Source: DAOTYH01 sp034435015
GTDB lineage: Bacteria > Chloroflexota > Anaerolineae > Aggregatilineales > UBA3940
NCBI GenBank assembly: GCA_034435015.1
Contig: DAOTYH010000016.1
Location: 1 to 26,561 of the forward strand
Direction: 5' to 3'
DNA length: 26,561 bases
Shown: piece by piece, positions 7,776 through 15,273 of the stretch
How the letters are laid out: each line of letters begins with the position of its first letter
How positions within the stretch are numbered: position 1 is the first letter of the stretch
Translations under genes and position numbers: made by a program
The notes under the pieces: model-generated
What the model was told of the DNA's origin: nothing
The model's input: only the letters and a program-made list of their open reading frames with translations
Database searches by the model: none

Positions 7776-9344
7776 CTAATAGATAATCGTCTGGCTCTGT
7801 TCGCGCAAGTAGTTCAACAACGTGTAGTGCCCTCCGATGTTACGGCCGGATGAGCCGCTGCTCTTCCACCCGCCGAACACCTGATACCCCGGCCAAGCGC
7901 CGGTAGTGGCGCCAGCCGACCGGTTGACATAGATGGTTCCCGCTTCGATGTTGTCAAGGAACCACTGCACTTCTTTCTCATCCTCGCTGAAGAAGCCCGC
8001 TGTCAACCCGTAGATTGTGTCGTTGGCCTTCTGCATGGCTTCTTCCAGCGAGTCTACTGGTGTCACATACAAGATCGGGACAAAAAGCTCATTTTGCACC
8101 AGCTCATGGTCTTGCGGCAGGCCGGTGATGATGGCCGGCTCAACATAATATCCGTGTGCAAACTCCCCTTCCGTCAGCGTATTGCCGCCGTACAGTACCG
8201 TCCCATCCTGCCTGGCTTTCGCCATGAACCGCTTGTAGTCTTCATAGGCATTCTTGTTGACCAGCGGCCCTAGGAAAGTATCCCTCTCCAGCGGGTTGCC
8301 TATCTTAAGGGCTTTGGTCTTGGCAATCAGTTTCTCAATGAAAGCATCATACACGTCTCTATGGATATAGCACCGCGAGCAGGCTGAGCATTTCTGCCCG
8401 CCCAGCCCAAACGCTGAGCGCATGACACCCTGTGCCGCTTTCTCGATGTCCGCCTTGTTCGAGACGATGGTCGGGTTCTTGCCGCCCATTTCGACTATGG
8501 CCGGTTTAGGCCACTTAGTTGCAAAGGCACGATAAATCTGGTGAAAACCCACATCAAACGAGCCGGTAAATGTAATGCCGTCTACATCCGGGTTTTGTAT
8601 CAGCTCGACCCCTGCCGTACTGCCCGGCCCAGTGATGAAGTTCACCGCCCCCTGAGGTACACCCGCCGCCATCAGATACTCGACCAGCCAGTAACTCGTC
8701 CACGGCGCATCTGAAGACGGCTTGAGCACTACTGTATTGCCGGTCACGAGCGCCGCCGCCACCGGCCCTGCCGCCAGTGCCAGCGGAAAGTTAAACGGAG
8801 AAACCACTGCCCACACGCCATAAGGTTTAAGGACGCTGTAATTCTTGTCATTGGGGCCAAACGAGTCCATCTGGCGGACATAGCCGTTGTTGTTGCGCAT
8901 CTGCTGGGCGTAATACTTGAGCAGGTCAACCGACTCCTGTACATCGCCCAGCGCCTCGATCCGGTTTTTGCCCATCTCCCAGATCATCATCGCCGCCAGA
9001 TCGTAGATGTTATCGGACAGCAAGTCGGCGGCCTTCTCGACGATGGAACAGCGCTCCTCATATGGCATAGCCTTCCAGGCCGGCCATGCCGCCTTAGCCG
9101 CCGCAATGGCCTCCGCTGTTTCCTGCCGGCCTGCCTTCTGGAAATAGACAATCGGTTCGCGCGAGTCAATCGGGCTGTAAACCGGCAACTTCTCTGCTGT
9201 CTCGCGCCTCTCGCCGTTGATCAGCAAGGGGAAGGTTTTCCCCTTCTGTGCCAGCACCCGCTCGATTGCCTCATCGAAACTGGCATGCAGTCTCGGATCG
9301 TTGGAGGCCATCGTGGCATAGGTGATTTTGAATTGCTCAGTCAT
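7776..9344 (-). CDS. pruA: L-glutamate gamma-semialdehyde (1-pyrroline-5-carboxylate) dehydrogenase-type ALDH
   Basis: A 522-residue aldehyde dehydrogenase that oxidises an aldehyde to its acid with NAD(P)+. It has the oxyanion asparagine N185 in SPFNFP, the general base E285 in VEMGGKNP, the nucleophile C319 in GGQKCSACSR, and the cofactor loop FTGSFDVG near 259-266. The C-terminal signature SAGATTGAWPGYQ and FGGWKSSG is typical of bacterial RocA/PruA P5C dehydrogenases, which make glutamate in proline and arginine breakdown. No proline dehydrogenase is next to it. Instead a CoA-transferase pair follows, so a related semialdehyde substrate is possible. It opens an operon with its own promoter (9405-9432); the ribosome site is AGGAG. 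Confidence 0.85.
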   Translation of the reverse strand: MTEQFKITYATMASNDPRLHASFDEAIERVLAQKGKTFPLLINGERRETAEKLPVYSPIDSREPIVYFQKAGRQETAEAIAAAKAAWPAWKAMPYEERCSIVEKAADLLSDNIYDLAAMMIWEMGKNRIEALGDVQESVDLLKYYAQQMRNNNGYVRQMDSFGPNDKNYSVLKPYGVWAVVSPFNFPLALAAGPVAAALVTGNTVVLKPSSDAPWTSYWLVEYLMAAGVPQGAVNFITGPGSTAGVELIQNPDVDGITFTGSFDVGFHQIYRAFATKWPKPAIVEMGGKNPTIVSNKADIEKAAQGVMRSAFGLGGQKCSACSRCYIHRDVYDAFIEKLIAKTKALKIGNPLERDTFLGPLVNKNAYEDYKRFMAKARQDGTVLYGGNTLTEGEFAHGYYVEPAIITGLPQDHELVQNELFVPILYVTPVDSLEEAMQKANDTIYGLTAGFFSEDEKEVQWFLDNIEAGTIYVNRSAGATTGAWPGYQVFGGWKSSGSSGRNIGGHYTLLNYLREQSQTIIY

Positions 9345-9404
9345 ATCGGCTTTCTCCTATGTATCAGCTCTTTTCAATGCCCTTTCACCGGTTTCACTCT
9401 CATG

Positions 9405-9432
9405 ATTATAGTAAAACAGCTAGGTATTTGAA
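9405..9432 (-). promoter_or_regulatory. Promoter of the aldehyde dehydrogenase/CoA-transferase operon
   Basis: On the minus strand a perfect -10 hexamer TATAAT (9405-9410) has TTCAAA (9427-9432) 16 bases upstream as the best -35 match (4 of 6). It lies 60 bases upstream of the aldehyde dehydrogenase start. The gene downstream of it is separated from moaD by 124 bases, which supports an independent transcription start. Confidence 0.6.
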
Positions 9433-9468
9433 AAAAGCCTTCACGGAGTGCACGGTCCTATGCGGCCT

Positions 9469-9693
9469 CTACCCGCCGCCCATCACCGTCACCAGCCTGA
9501 CCACGTCTCCATCCCGCAGGCGATAGTCCCGATCGCGCGGCTCATCGTTGACTACCACCATTGCCACGATGTCCACCGGAATCCCTAGTTCTGACACGGC
9601 TTCGCGCACCGTACACCCTGCCTCAACGACAACTTCCGTCTGCCCATTGGTGTAGGACTTCAAGATACCAAAGCAATGAATAGTAGCCGTCAC
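9469..9693 (-). CDS. MoaD/ThiS-family small sulfur carrier protein
   Basis: A 74-residue ubiquitin-fold protein ending in Gly-Gly-Gly, the tail that MoaD and ThiS proteins use as adenylate or thiocarboxylate. The core V-x-x-AVSELGI and the RDGDVVRLVTVMGGG end fit the family. MoaD supplies sulfur for molybdopterin. Sitting in the same direction right after an AOR gene, it probably helps make or load the tungsten/molybdenum pterin cofactor of that enzyme; this is inferred from position. Translation begins at GTG with AAGGGG 7 bases upstream. An 87-base spacer with a long inverted repeat separates it from AOR. The tail has one glycine more than the usual GG. Confidence 0.8.
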   Translation of the reverse strand: MTATIHCFGILKSYTNGQTEVVVEAGCTVREAVSELGIPVDIVAMVVVNDEPRDRDYRLRDGDVVRLVTVMGGG

Positions 9694-9717
9694 ATGACAT
9701 CCCCTTCACAGGCTGAC

Positions 9718-9754
9718 AGGGGCGCATGACGGCCCAGCCCTCGACTGCGCCCCT
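9718..9754 (-). repeat. Inverted repeat between the AOR and MoaD-like genes
   Basis: Nine-base arms AGGGGCGCA and TGCGCCCCT surround a 19-base loop, with imperfect pairing continuing outward (CTGAC / GTTCAG). It sits in the 87-base gap of an otherwise tight operon. No T-run follows on the minus strand, so it is more likely a transcript-stabilising or attenuating hairpin, or a remnant of a GGGGC-type palindromic repeat, than a full terminator. Confidence 0.5.
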
Positions 9755-9780
9755 ATCTGTTCAGCTCCTGCACCGACTGC

Positions 9781-11604
9781 TCAGCTTACCAGCGACGCCA
9801 GACCCAGCTTCTCCAGCGTGGCCTGCGTAGGCAGTCCATCCGAACCCCATCCGCGCTGTTCATAGTACATGTCCAACAGCCTCTGAACATCCTCAAAGCG
9901 CGTGATCTGCCCTGCCGTTACCCCCGTTTTAGGGGGTTCTTCGTAGAACCGTGGCGAGGGCATATCCCATTCACGGCCAAAACCCTCGTTTTCCCGTGCC
10001 CAGAACATCCGGCTCAAGTTCCAGAGGCGGTCACCCACCTTCTCTAGGTCTTCCCATGTCCGGTGCACACCAGTGATTGCCTCCAGTGCCGGGACATACA
10101 AGTCTCGGTCAATGCCCAGCTCAACCCACTGCAGGCGGCATGCCCCCAGCACGTCGAACATCGGGCGGAAGTTCTGAAGCCAGATCACCCGCGCTACCTT
10201 CTCAGGCACTACTTTGTCCCGCCCTACCTGAATATCATAGGTAATGGCCCAAGCCCGGTTATGATGTGCGCCCACATCGCAGGTCATGTACGCCAACAAC
10301 ATGGCCGTCGCATTATGGGTCGCATAGGCTGACTGCTCCATGCCCTTGACATGGATAGCAAACTTCTCACTGCCCTGACCGATCTGCTGGGCCGCCCTCT
10401 TAGCGCCCTGCGCCAACAGCGCCCCGAACCCTTCACGGGCCGCGATCTTGCGGATCAACGCAAACACCGCTTCGGTGTTGCCGAACTTCAGCTCCAGGCC
10501 GTCAGCATCTTTCTTGGTCAGGATGCCCTTCTCATAGCACTCGATTGCCCACGCGATCACGCCGCCCGCGCTGATCGTGTCAATCCCCAGATCGTCGCAC
10601 AGCAGGTTGGCCTGTGCCACATCCTGAATATCCGCTATGCCCAGATTTGAGCCAAGCATGCCGATTGTCTCATACTCTGGCCCTTCAACGTGGCTGTCGT
10701 AGCGTTTCATGCGGCTGTACTTGCCGCACGGGCTAGGACAGCCAAAACAGCCTTTATCCGTGATGACGATCTCCTGCCGCATGACCGGCCCGTAAAGGGT
10801 CTTCCCTCCCTCAAATGAGCCGGCGCTGAAGTTACGGGTCGGCAGTGCGCCTACCTCATCACACCAGCTTACTACGATAGTCGTCCCGTAAGCTGTCCAA
10901 TCTTTGAGCATCTCAGCGTCTTTGCAGGCCTTATACAGGGCCAGCCCCGCCTTCCGATAGGCTTCCACATCGGCGACCGGAATAGACTTCGTTCCATGTA
11001 CAACAATGGCTTTGAGCCGCTTCGCCCCCATGACTGTACCCACGCCGCCTCGACCGGCCTGCCGTCCGTAATCATGATTGATAGATGCAAATGAGACGCC
11101 GTTCTCGCCGCCGGGGCCGATCACGGCTACCTGATATTCCTCCCCCAGCGTGTCTTTGAAGTGCTTCTCAACCTCGATGGTTCCTTTGCCCCACAACTCT
11201 GAGGCATCCTTCAGCTCGATCTTGTCATCATCAATCAGCAGATAGACCGGTTTAGGGCTGACCCCTTCCAGGATGATGCTGTCCAGCCCCGCATACCGAA
11301 TCTCCGCTGTCAGGTGGCCGCCCATTGAGGCTGAGGCATATCCCCCCGTCAGGGGTGATTTGGTGGTGAAGTCGCACTTCCCAGCCCCCGGAATCATCAG
11401 CCCGGACAGCGGACCGGGAGAGACGATCAGCTTGTTTTCCGGTCCGAATGGGTCAGCCCCCTTCGGCACTTCCTTAAAGAGGAAGTACAGCCCAAATCCA
11501 CGCCCGCCAATGAAATCACGTGCCAGATCAGCCGGGGTAGGTTCTTTGGTGATCTTGCCTGTGCCCAGGTCCACACGCAGGATGCTTCCACCATAGCCGT
11601 TCAT
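9781..11604 (-). CDS. Aldehyde:ferredoxin oxidoreductase (AOR family, W/Mo-bis-pterin)
   Basis: A 607-residue AOR-family oxidoreductase that interconverts aldehydes and carboxylic acids with ferredoxin as electron partner. The N-terminal domain shows GGRGFG (33-38), SPGPLSG and a GGYASASMGGH stretch typical of the pterin-binding half. The [4Fe-4S] ligands are C286, C289, C293 and C489, and conserved GPEYET (308-313) and HH (447-448) lie near the metal site. The length is usual for the family. The start ATG follows AGGAGG that overlaps the ferredoxin stop, 9 bases away, so both are made together. The four-cluster ferredoxin is the likely electron acceptor. Whether tungsten or molybdenum is used, and which aldehyde, cannot be told. 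Confidence 0.93.
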   Translation of the reverse strand: MNGYGGSILRVDLGTGKITKEPTPADLARDFIGGRGFGLYFLFKEVPKGADPFGPENKLIVSPGPLSGLMIPGAGKCDFTTKSPLTGGYASASMGGHLTAEIRYAGLDSIILEGVSPKPVYLLIDDDKIELKDASELWGKGTIEVEKHFKDTLGEEYQVAVIGPGGENGVSFASINHDYGRQAGRGGVGTVMGAKRLKAIVVHGTKSIPVADVEAYRKAGLALYKACKDAEMLKDWTAYGTTIVVSWCDEVGALPTRNFSAGSFEGGKTLYGPVMRQEIVITDKGCFGCPSPCGKYSRMKRYDSHVEGPEYETIGMLGSNLGIADIQDVAQANLLCDDLGIDTISAGGVIAWAIECYEKGILTKKDADGLELKFGNTEAVFALIRKIAAREGFGALLAQGAKRAAQQIGQGSEKFAIHVKGMEQSAYATHNATAMLLAYMTCDVGAHHNRAWAITYDIQVGRDKVVPEKVARVIWLQNFRPMFDVLGACRLQWVELGIDRDLYVPALEAITGVHRTWEDLEKVGDRLWNLSRMFWARENEGFGREWDMPSPRFYEEPPKTGVTAGQITRFEDVQRLLDMYYEQRGWGSDGLPTQATLEKLGLASLVS

Positions 11605-11613
11605 GTCCGCCTC

Positions 11614-12003
11614 CTAATCCGCGATCCACAATGCGCCTGTACCACACACGCTTACACAGTCGCCGCACAGGTCGCATTTCCAAGCCGCATCTGCCAGTTC
11701 CGTGCGCACGAACATCACGCTTTCCGGGCACTCAGGAACACACGCCTCGCACAGGTTACATTCCTCAAAGTCCACATAGTATGCTCCCCGCTCGTTCTGT
11801 TTGATCGCCCCCGTCGGGCAGACGGCGGCACAATCGCCGCATTGGGTGCATACCTTGACCTCGTACACCCCCGGTGCTGGAAAATGGGGGATGACCAGCA
11901 GAGCGCCTTTCTTGGGGTTGTTCTCTCGGAATAGGTTGAGCGAACAGGCAACCAGACAGGCCCGGCACCCCGAACACTTGGTGCTGTCAACATACAATCG
12001 CAT
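11614..12003 (-). CDS. Polyferredoxin with four [4Fe-4S] motifs (AOR partner)
   Basis: This 129-residue electron carrier has four complete CxxCxxCxxxC motifs: CSGCRACLVAC, CTQCGDCAAVC, CNLCEACVPEC and CDLCGDCVSVC. Sixteen cysteines could hold four cubane clusters, as in HycB/DmsB-type subunits. It precedes AOR by 9 bases, so it most likely takes electrons from AOR and passes them to another redox enzyme. The frame extends to a TTG at 12033. ATG at 12003, with GGGAGG six bases upstream, is the better start and sits directly before the first cluster motif. It is the first gene of its unit, about 50 bases after a strong promoter. Confidence 0.92.
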   Translation of the reverse strand: MRLYVDSTKCSGCRACLVACSLNLFRENNPKKGALLVIPHFPAPGVYEVKVCTQCGDCAAVCPTGAIKQNERGAYYVDFEECNLCEACVPECPESVMFVRTELADAAWKCDLCGDCVSVCGTGALWIAD

Positions 12004-12059
12004 AGAAAGCCTCCCTGAGGAATCTTGGGACAAGAGGGGTAAACGAAATAGACAGACTC

Positions 12060-12088
12060 ATTATAAAGCAGATCAACCGGCCTGCCAA
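12060..12088 (-). promoter_or_regulatory. Near-consensus promoter of the ferredoxin-AOR-moaD operon
   Basis: On the minus strand TTGGCA (12083-12088, 5 of 6) and a perfect TATAAT (12060-12065) are 17 bases apart, giving a 5' leader of about 50 bases before the ferredoxin ATG. The gap is a divergent promoter region: on the plus strand a TACAAT (12106-12111) with only a weak -35 may serve the flavin-reductase-like gene. Confidence 0.75.
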
Positions 12089-12144
12089 CGCCGCACTCAT
12101 CGCGTTACAATCAATGCACAAACAAACGCCAAAGGAGTTCACAC

Positions 12145-12645
12145 TTGACAGATCATTCCCCTGATGTCCTTGCCTTCCGCCGGACAATGGGCCTATTTGC
12201 TACTGGCGTGGCCGTACTGGCTGCCTTCACTCCAGAGGGTGAGCCAATCGGCATGACGGCCAATGCTATTGCTTCCGTATCGCTGGAGCCGATGCTGTTA
12301 CTGGTCTGTGTGGACAGGCAGGCCCGCATTGCGCCTCACATTTTAAAAAATCCTTTCTTCTCCCTCAGCTTCCTGAATGAGGATCAAGCCCCCCTCTCTG
12401 ACCTGTTTGCCGGACGCTGGAAAGGTGCTCCTCTTGACTTCCGCTTTGAGCCGTGGGGAGATACAATCCGCCTGTCTGGCTGTATTGCCGCCGTTGGATG
12501 CCGCCGCTATCAGGTTCTGGAGGGAGGCGACCACTGGATCATCATAGGCGAAGTGACCGCTCTATACCGCCCAGACAGCACACCTGCCCCTTTGATCTTC
12601 TATGGCGGTCAATATCGCCGCCTTGCACCGCTTGGAGAGGAATGA
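12145..12645 (+). CDS. Flavin reductase-like domain protein (FMN-binding split barrel)
   Basis: A 166-residue protein of the flavin reductase-like (DIM6/NTAB) split-barrel family, which binds FMN and often reduces free flavin with NAD(P)H. The family pattern starts with FRRTMGLFATGVAVLA, continues with GMTANAIASVSLEPMLLLVCVD (first 20 bases of that block are the flavin-contact strand), then NPFFSLSFL. The C-terminal half has WIIIGEV and LIFYGGQYRRL, both usual. It starts at TTG with AAAGGAG seven bases upstream; no ATG nearby fits. It runs divergently from the AOR operon and its stop is 4 bases before the ATG of a small lipoprotein. Partner oxygenase and substrate are not visible here. Confidence 0.85.
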   Translation: MTDHSPDVLAFRRTMGLFATGVAVLAAFTPEGEPIGMTANAIASVSLEPMLLLVCVDRQARIAPHILKNPFFSLSFLNEDQAPLSDLFAGRWKGAPLDFRFEPWGDTIRLSGCIAAVGCRRYQVLEGGDHWIIIGEVTALYRPDSTPAPLIFYGGQYRRLAPLGEE

Positions 12646-12649
12646 GCAT

Positions 12650-13108
12650 ATGAAGACAAGAATGTCATGGATAGCAGGTATTTCCCTGCTCGCTTTTACA
12701 CTGGCCGCCTGCCAGCCACGGACAATCGCTCTGCCGGACGATCAGGCACAGGCCTTCGCCGCTGAAGTAGATGAGATCGTCGAAAATGCACTGGTTGGCC
12801 TGAGTACCAACAATTACGAGATGCATGTCCGCGATTTTGACGAGGAGATGCTCCGCGTCACCGATCCGGTGACCTTCCCCCAGCTCTACGATCAGGTCAT
12901 CGGCGTGGTAGGCGCTTACCAGTCCCGGACCCTTCTGCGGGTCGAGGATCAGGGCGACTTTCGCATCGTAACGTACAGCGCTGTCTTTGCCAATGACCCC
13001 AACGTTATAGTGCGCTTTGTCTTCGCCCGTGATGATCCGCAACATCTTATCAGCGGCATGTGGTTTGACTCCCAGAAGCTCCGCGAAGCTCAGCAAAATC
13101 GGCGCTAG
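12650..13108 (+). CDS. Small lipoprotein, DUF3887-like
   Basis: A 152-residue exported lipoprotein. It has a signal peptide with a basic start (MKTR), a hydrophobic core and the lipobox TLAAC, giving a lipidated C21. The mature part has an alpha/beta layout with NNYEMHVRDFDEEM, GAYQSRTLLRV and a C-terminal LISGMWFDS. This fits DUF3887, whose members are surface proteins of unknown role. The frame extends 16 codons upstream, but the ATG at 12650 has GAGAGG nearby and starts a clean signal peptide. It follows the flavin-reductase gene by 4 bases, so they are probably cotranscribed. A strong hairpin ends the unit 40 bases after the stop. Confidence 0.8.
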   Translation: MKTRMSWIAGISLLAFTLAACQPRTIALPDDQAQAFAAEVDEIVENALVGLSTNNYEMHVRDFDEEMLRVTDPVTFPQLYDQVIGVVGAYQSRTLLRVEDQGDFRIVTYSAVFANDPNVIVRFVFARDDPQHLISGMWFDSQKLREAQQNRR

Positions 13109-13148
13109 AACCTTCTTCCGCGTTAATCCATTGACCAAGAAGAAGCAA

Positions 13149-13182
13149 GCGGGAGTGCCTATCTCCCTCTAGGCACTCCCGC
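13149..13182 (+). terminator. Hairpin terminator after the lipoprotein gene
   Basis: A perfect 13-bp stem (GCGGGAGTGCCTA / TAGGCACTCCCGC) with an 8-base loop. A clear T-run is missing on the plus strand; the opposite strand continues into CTTGCTTCTTCTTGG. It sits between the lipoprotein stop and the next promoter, so it likely ends transcription of the upstream pair. Confidence 0.65.
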
Positions 13183-13202
13183 ACTGCATCATCGCCTGAT
13201 TG

Positions 13203-13211
13203 TGCTATACT
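13203..13211 (+). promoter_or_regulatory. Extended -10 promoter of the beta-propeller lipoprotein gene
   Basis: TGCTATACT is an extended -10 (TG-n-TATACT, 5 of 6 in the hexamer) right after the terminator hairpin. No good -35 is present at 16-18 bases, as is common for extended -10 promoters. Transcription would start near 13218. This rules out the upstream frame start at 13200 and supports the ATG at 13260. Confidence 0.5.
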
Positions 13212-13259
13212 GTCAGACAGATACATGCCCAGAGAACGACGCAGGAGGGAGACGCGCTT

Positions 13260-15158
13260 ATGAGCAACCGAGCCTGCTTAGTCATGATCGTCTTGACAGC
13301 GGCCATGCTGGCCTGCGGGGCAGAGGCAAGCCAGCCGCCGGCTGTCCCCCCATCGCCGACCCCGCCGCCCATTCCCACGCCGATTCCGCCCATACTTCTC
13401 CCAACCCCAGAGGGCTTAGCCTCCCCTGCCGCCTCGCCAACCCCTCAGCCAACGCAGGCCGGGCCGAGCCAGCCGGCGGCGTTCATCTACGGATCAGCAC
13501 GGGGGGCAACGCTCGGAGTGTACTTCCTGACGCAGGATGGGAGTCGGGTGAGCCGGCTTGGGCTGGGCGAGAGGGGGCCGATGGCCGTCTGGCCTGACGT
13601 GTCACCAGACGGGACGCGGGTCGTATTTGCAGGGGTGCAGGGCAGTGAGATGCTCCCGCTGGGTCTGTTCATGGCCGATATAGATGGAGGCAACCTAACC
13701 CAACTGACAGAGGGCGACGGGACACATCCCCGCTGGTCGCCGGATGGCACACGCATTGCCTACACATGCAACAATGGCAACGATGTATGCCTGATCAACG
13801 CTGACGGCACAGGGTGGGTTAATCTAACTGCCGACAGCCTGCGTATGGATCGTTACCCCTCATGGACGCCGGACGGGCGGATCGTGTTCATGTCGGCCCG
13901 CGACGTGCCAGAGGATGGGTTGTACAGCGAGATTTACCTGATGAACGCAGACGGGACAGGGGTGACACGTATCACACGAGATGGAGACGCGTACAATGCC
14001 TACCCTGATGTGTCGCCCGATGGGACGCGGATTGTATTCGAGTCTGACCGCGGACTGCTAAGCGGCTCTGAAATCTATACCATCGGCCTGGACGGCTCAG
14101 GCCGACAGCGCCTGACCACTGATGAGGCGTGGAATCAGAACCCGGTCTGGTCCCCGGATGGGGCACGCATCTTGTATGCGGCTAACTTTGGGGACGGCAA
14201 CATAGACTTGTATGCCATCAACCCCGACGGTACAGCACGGACCCGCTTAACTCAGGATGCCGGTGAAGATGGGGGATTGCGGCTGGGGCATGCCTTTTTG
14301 CCGGTAGCCGTTGAGGTAAGGGGGCTGGAAGCAGAAAACAGCCTTGCGGCACTGCCCGACCCGCCGCGCGGCTCCCGACGACAGGAAGGGATGATCCTTT
14401 TTGCAGCCAATTCTTTCAACTGCCCCGATTGTCTAGAGACAGGTATTTACCGGATCAAGCCGGAAGAGGGAGCGCCGGAACGCATACTTGACCACGGACT
14501 TTACCCGACATGGGCGCCAGACTTCACCCGATTTGCCTATATTGAGAACGGGGAGCTGTACATCGTCAATGCCGATGGAAGCAACCCAACCCAGATGACC
14601 CACGCTTACAGGCAACTCAGCGCTCCAGTGTGGGGCCGGGACCGAAATTTTGTCGTGGCAACCTGCACCCCCTACGGTCAGTATGATGTCTGCCTGGTAG
14701 ATGTTCGCACAGGTGCGATCATCAACCTGACCGAGCCGATTACGTTTGACACGGGGATACCATATCCGTCATGGTATCTGGACAAGATACTGGTGGGGCC
14801 AACGGTAATCACCACTGCCGGCGAGGTGGTGACCAACCTGCCGCTGAGCGGCCGTATTTCACCGGACGGGCGTCAGATCGTGTCCGTGGTGGATGGGCAA
14901 CTGGTAGTTGCTAATGTGGATGGTGTAAACGCCGTCCAGATCACCGCAGACGAGACCACTAAGGGTTTCCCTGTCTGGTCACCGGATGGAATGCAGTTTG
15001 TCTATACCGTGGCGCGGGGGGATGGGCGGCTGTACCTTTACATCATTCAAGCAGACGGGAGCGCGGCTGTGCCTCTGCTGTCACAACCGATTGCGCTGGG
15101 GCCGGTCGGGATACCGGAGCGCATTGAGACCTACTACGGCTATAGCTGGGAGCCATAG
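13260..15158 (+). CDS. Surface lipoprotein with TolB/PD40-type beta-propeller repeats
   Basis: A 632-residue exported lipoprotein. The signal peptide ends in the lipobox MLAC with C19. A Pro/Thr-rich spacer follows (residues 23-75), then repeated blades carrying the [V/W]SPDGTRI-[V/A]-[F/Y] pattern of PD40/WD40-like propellers. At least eight are visible: VSPDGTRVVF, WSPDGTRIAY, WTPDGRIVF, VSPDGTRIVF, WSPDGARILY, WAPDFTRFAY, ISPDGRQIV and WSPDGMQFVY. Several are followed by an [I/L]xxDGxxxxxLT strand. Such domains bind proteins or sugars, as in TolB or dipeptidyl-peptidase propellers; no protease domain is attached. Start chosen at ATG 13260 with AGGAGG/GGGAG upstream and after the mapped promoter. 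Function unknown. Confidence 0.87.
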   Translation: MSNRACLVMIVLTAAMLACGAEASQPPAVPPSPTPPPIPTPIPPILLPTPEGLASPAASPTPQPTQAGPSQPAAFIYGSARGATLGVYFLTQDGSRVSRLGLGERGPMAVWPDVSPDGTRVVFAGVQGSEMLPLGLFMADIDGGNLTQLTEGDGTHPRWSPDGTRIAYTCNNGNDVCLINADGTGWVNLTADSLRMDRYPSWTPDGRIVFMSARDVPEDGLYSEIYLMNADGTGVTRITRDGDAYNAYPDVSPDGTRIVFESDRGLLSGSEIYTIGLDGSGRQRLTTDEAWNQNPVWSPDGARILYAANFGDGNIDLYAINPDGTARTRLTQDAGEDGGLRLGHAFLPVAVEVRGLEAENSLAALPDPPRGSRRQEGMILFAANSFNCPDCLETGIYRIKPEEGAPERILDHGLYPTWAPDFTRFAYIENGELYIVNADGSNPTQMTHAYRQLSAPVWGRDRNFVVATCTPYGQYDVCLVDVRTGAIINLTEPITFDTGIPYPSWYLDKILVGPTVITTAGEVVTNLPLSGRISPDGRQIVSVVDGQLVVANVDGVNAVQITADETTKGFPVWSPDGMQFVYTVARGDGRLYLYIIQADGSAAVPLLSQPIALGPVGIPERIETYYGYSWEP

Positions 15159-15178
15159 AAGGGGCTAAGCGCCTGTTC

Positions 15179-15192
15179 GGGCAAGCTTGCCC
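15179..15192 (+). repeat. 14-bp perfect palindrome after the propeller gene
   Basis: GGGCAAGCTTGCCC lies 20 bases after the stop codon and overlaps the -35 of the putative promoter for the response regulator gene. It may be an operator or a small hairpin. It is too short and too loop-poor to be a confident terminator. Confidence 0.35.
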
Positions 15193-15215
15193 CCCCTAGC
15201 CGGCTATGGTAGACT
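15187..15215 (+). promoter_or_regulatory. Putative promoter of the response regulator/kinase pair
   Basis: TTGCCC (15187-15192, 4 of 6) and TAGACT (15210-15215, 4 of 6) are separated by 17 bases, about 58 bases before the response regulator ATG. The -35 overlaps a perfect palindrome, which would suit regulation by a dimeric protein, possibly the response regulator itself. Confidence 0.4.
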
Positions 15216-15273
15216 GAGTGGCAGATCAGGACAGAGGGACGATCCATCATAGGCAGTTCTTTCGAGGCTGAGC

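Noticed and set aside
12665..13138. 157-codon minus-strand open frame
   Set aside because: Antisense to the lipoprotein gene, which has a clear lipobox, ribosome site and DUF3887-like pattern.
13200..13259. Upstream start of the beta-propeller gene at 13200
   Set aside because: It lies upstream of the predicted transcription start and would hide the signal peptide; ATG 13260 has a strong ribosome site.
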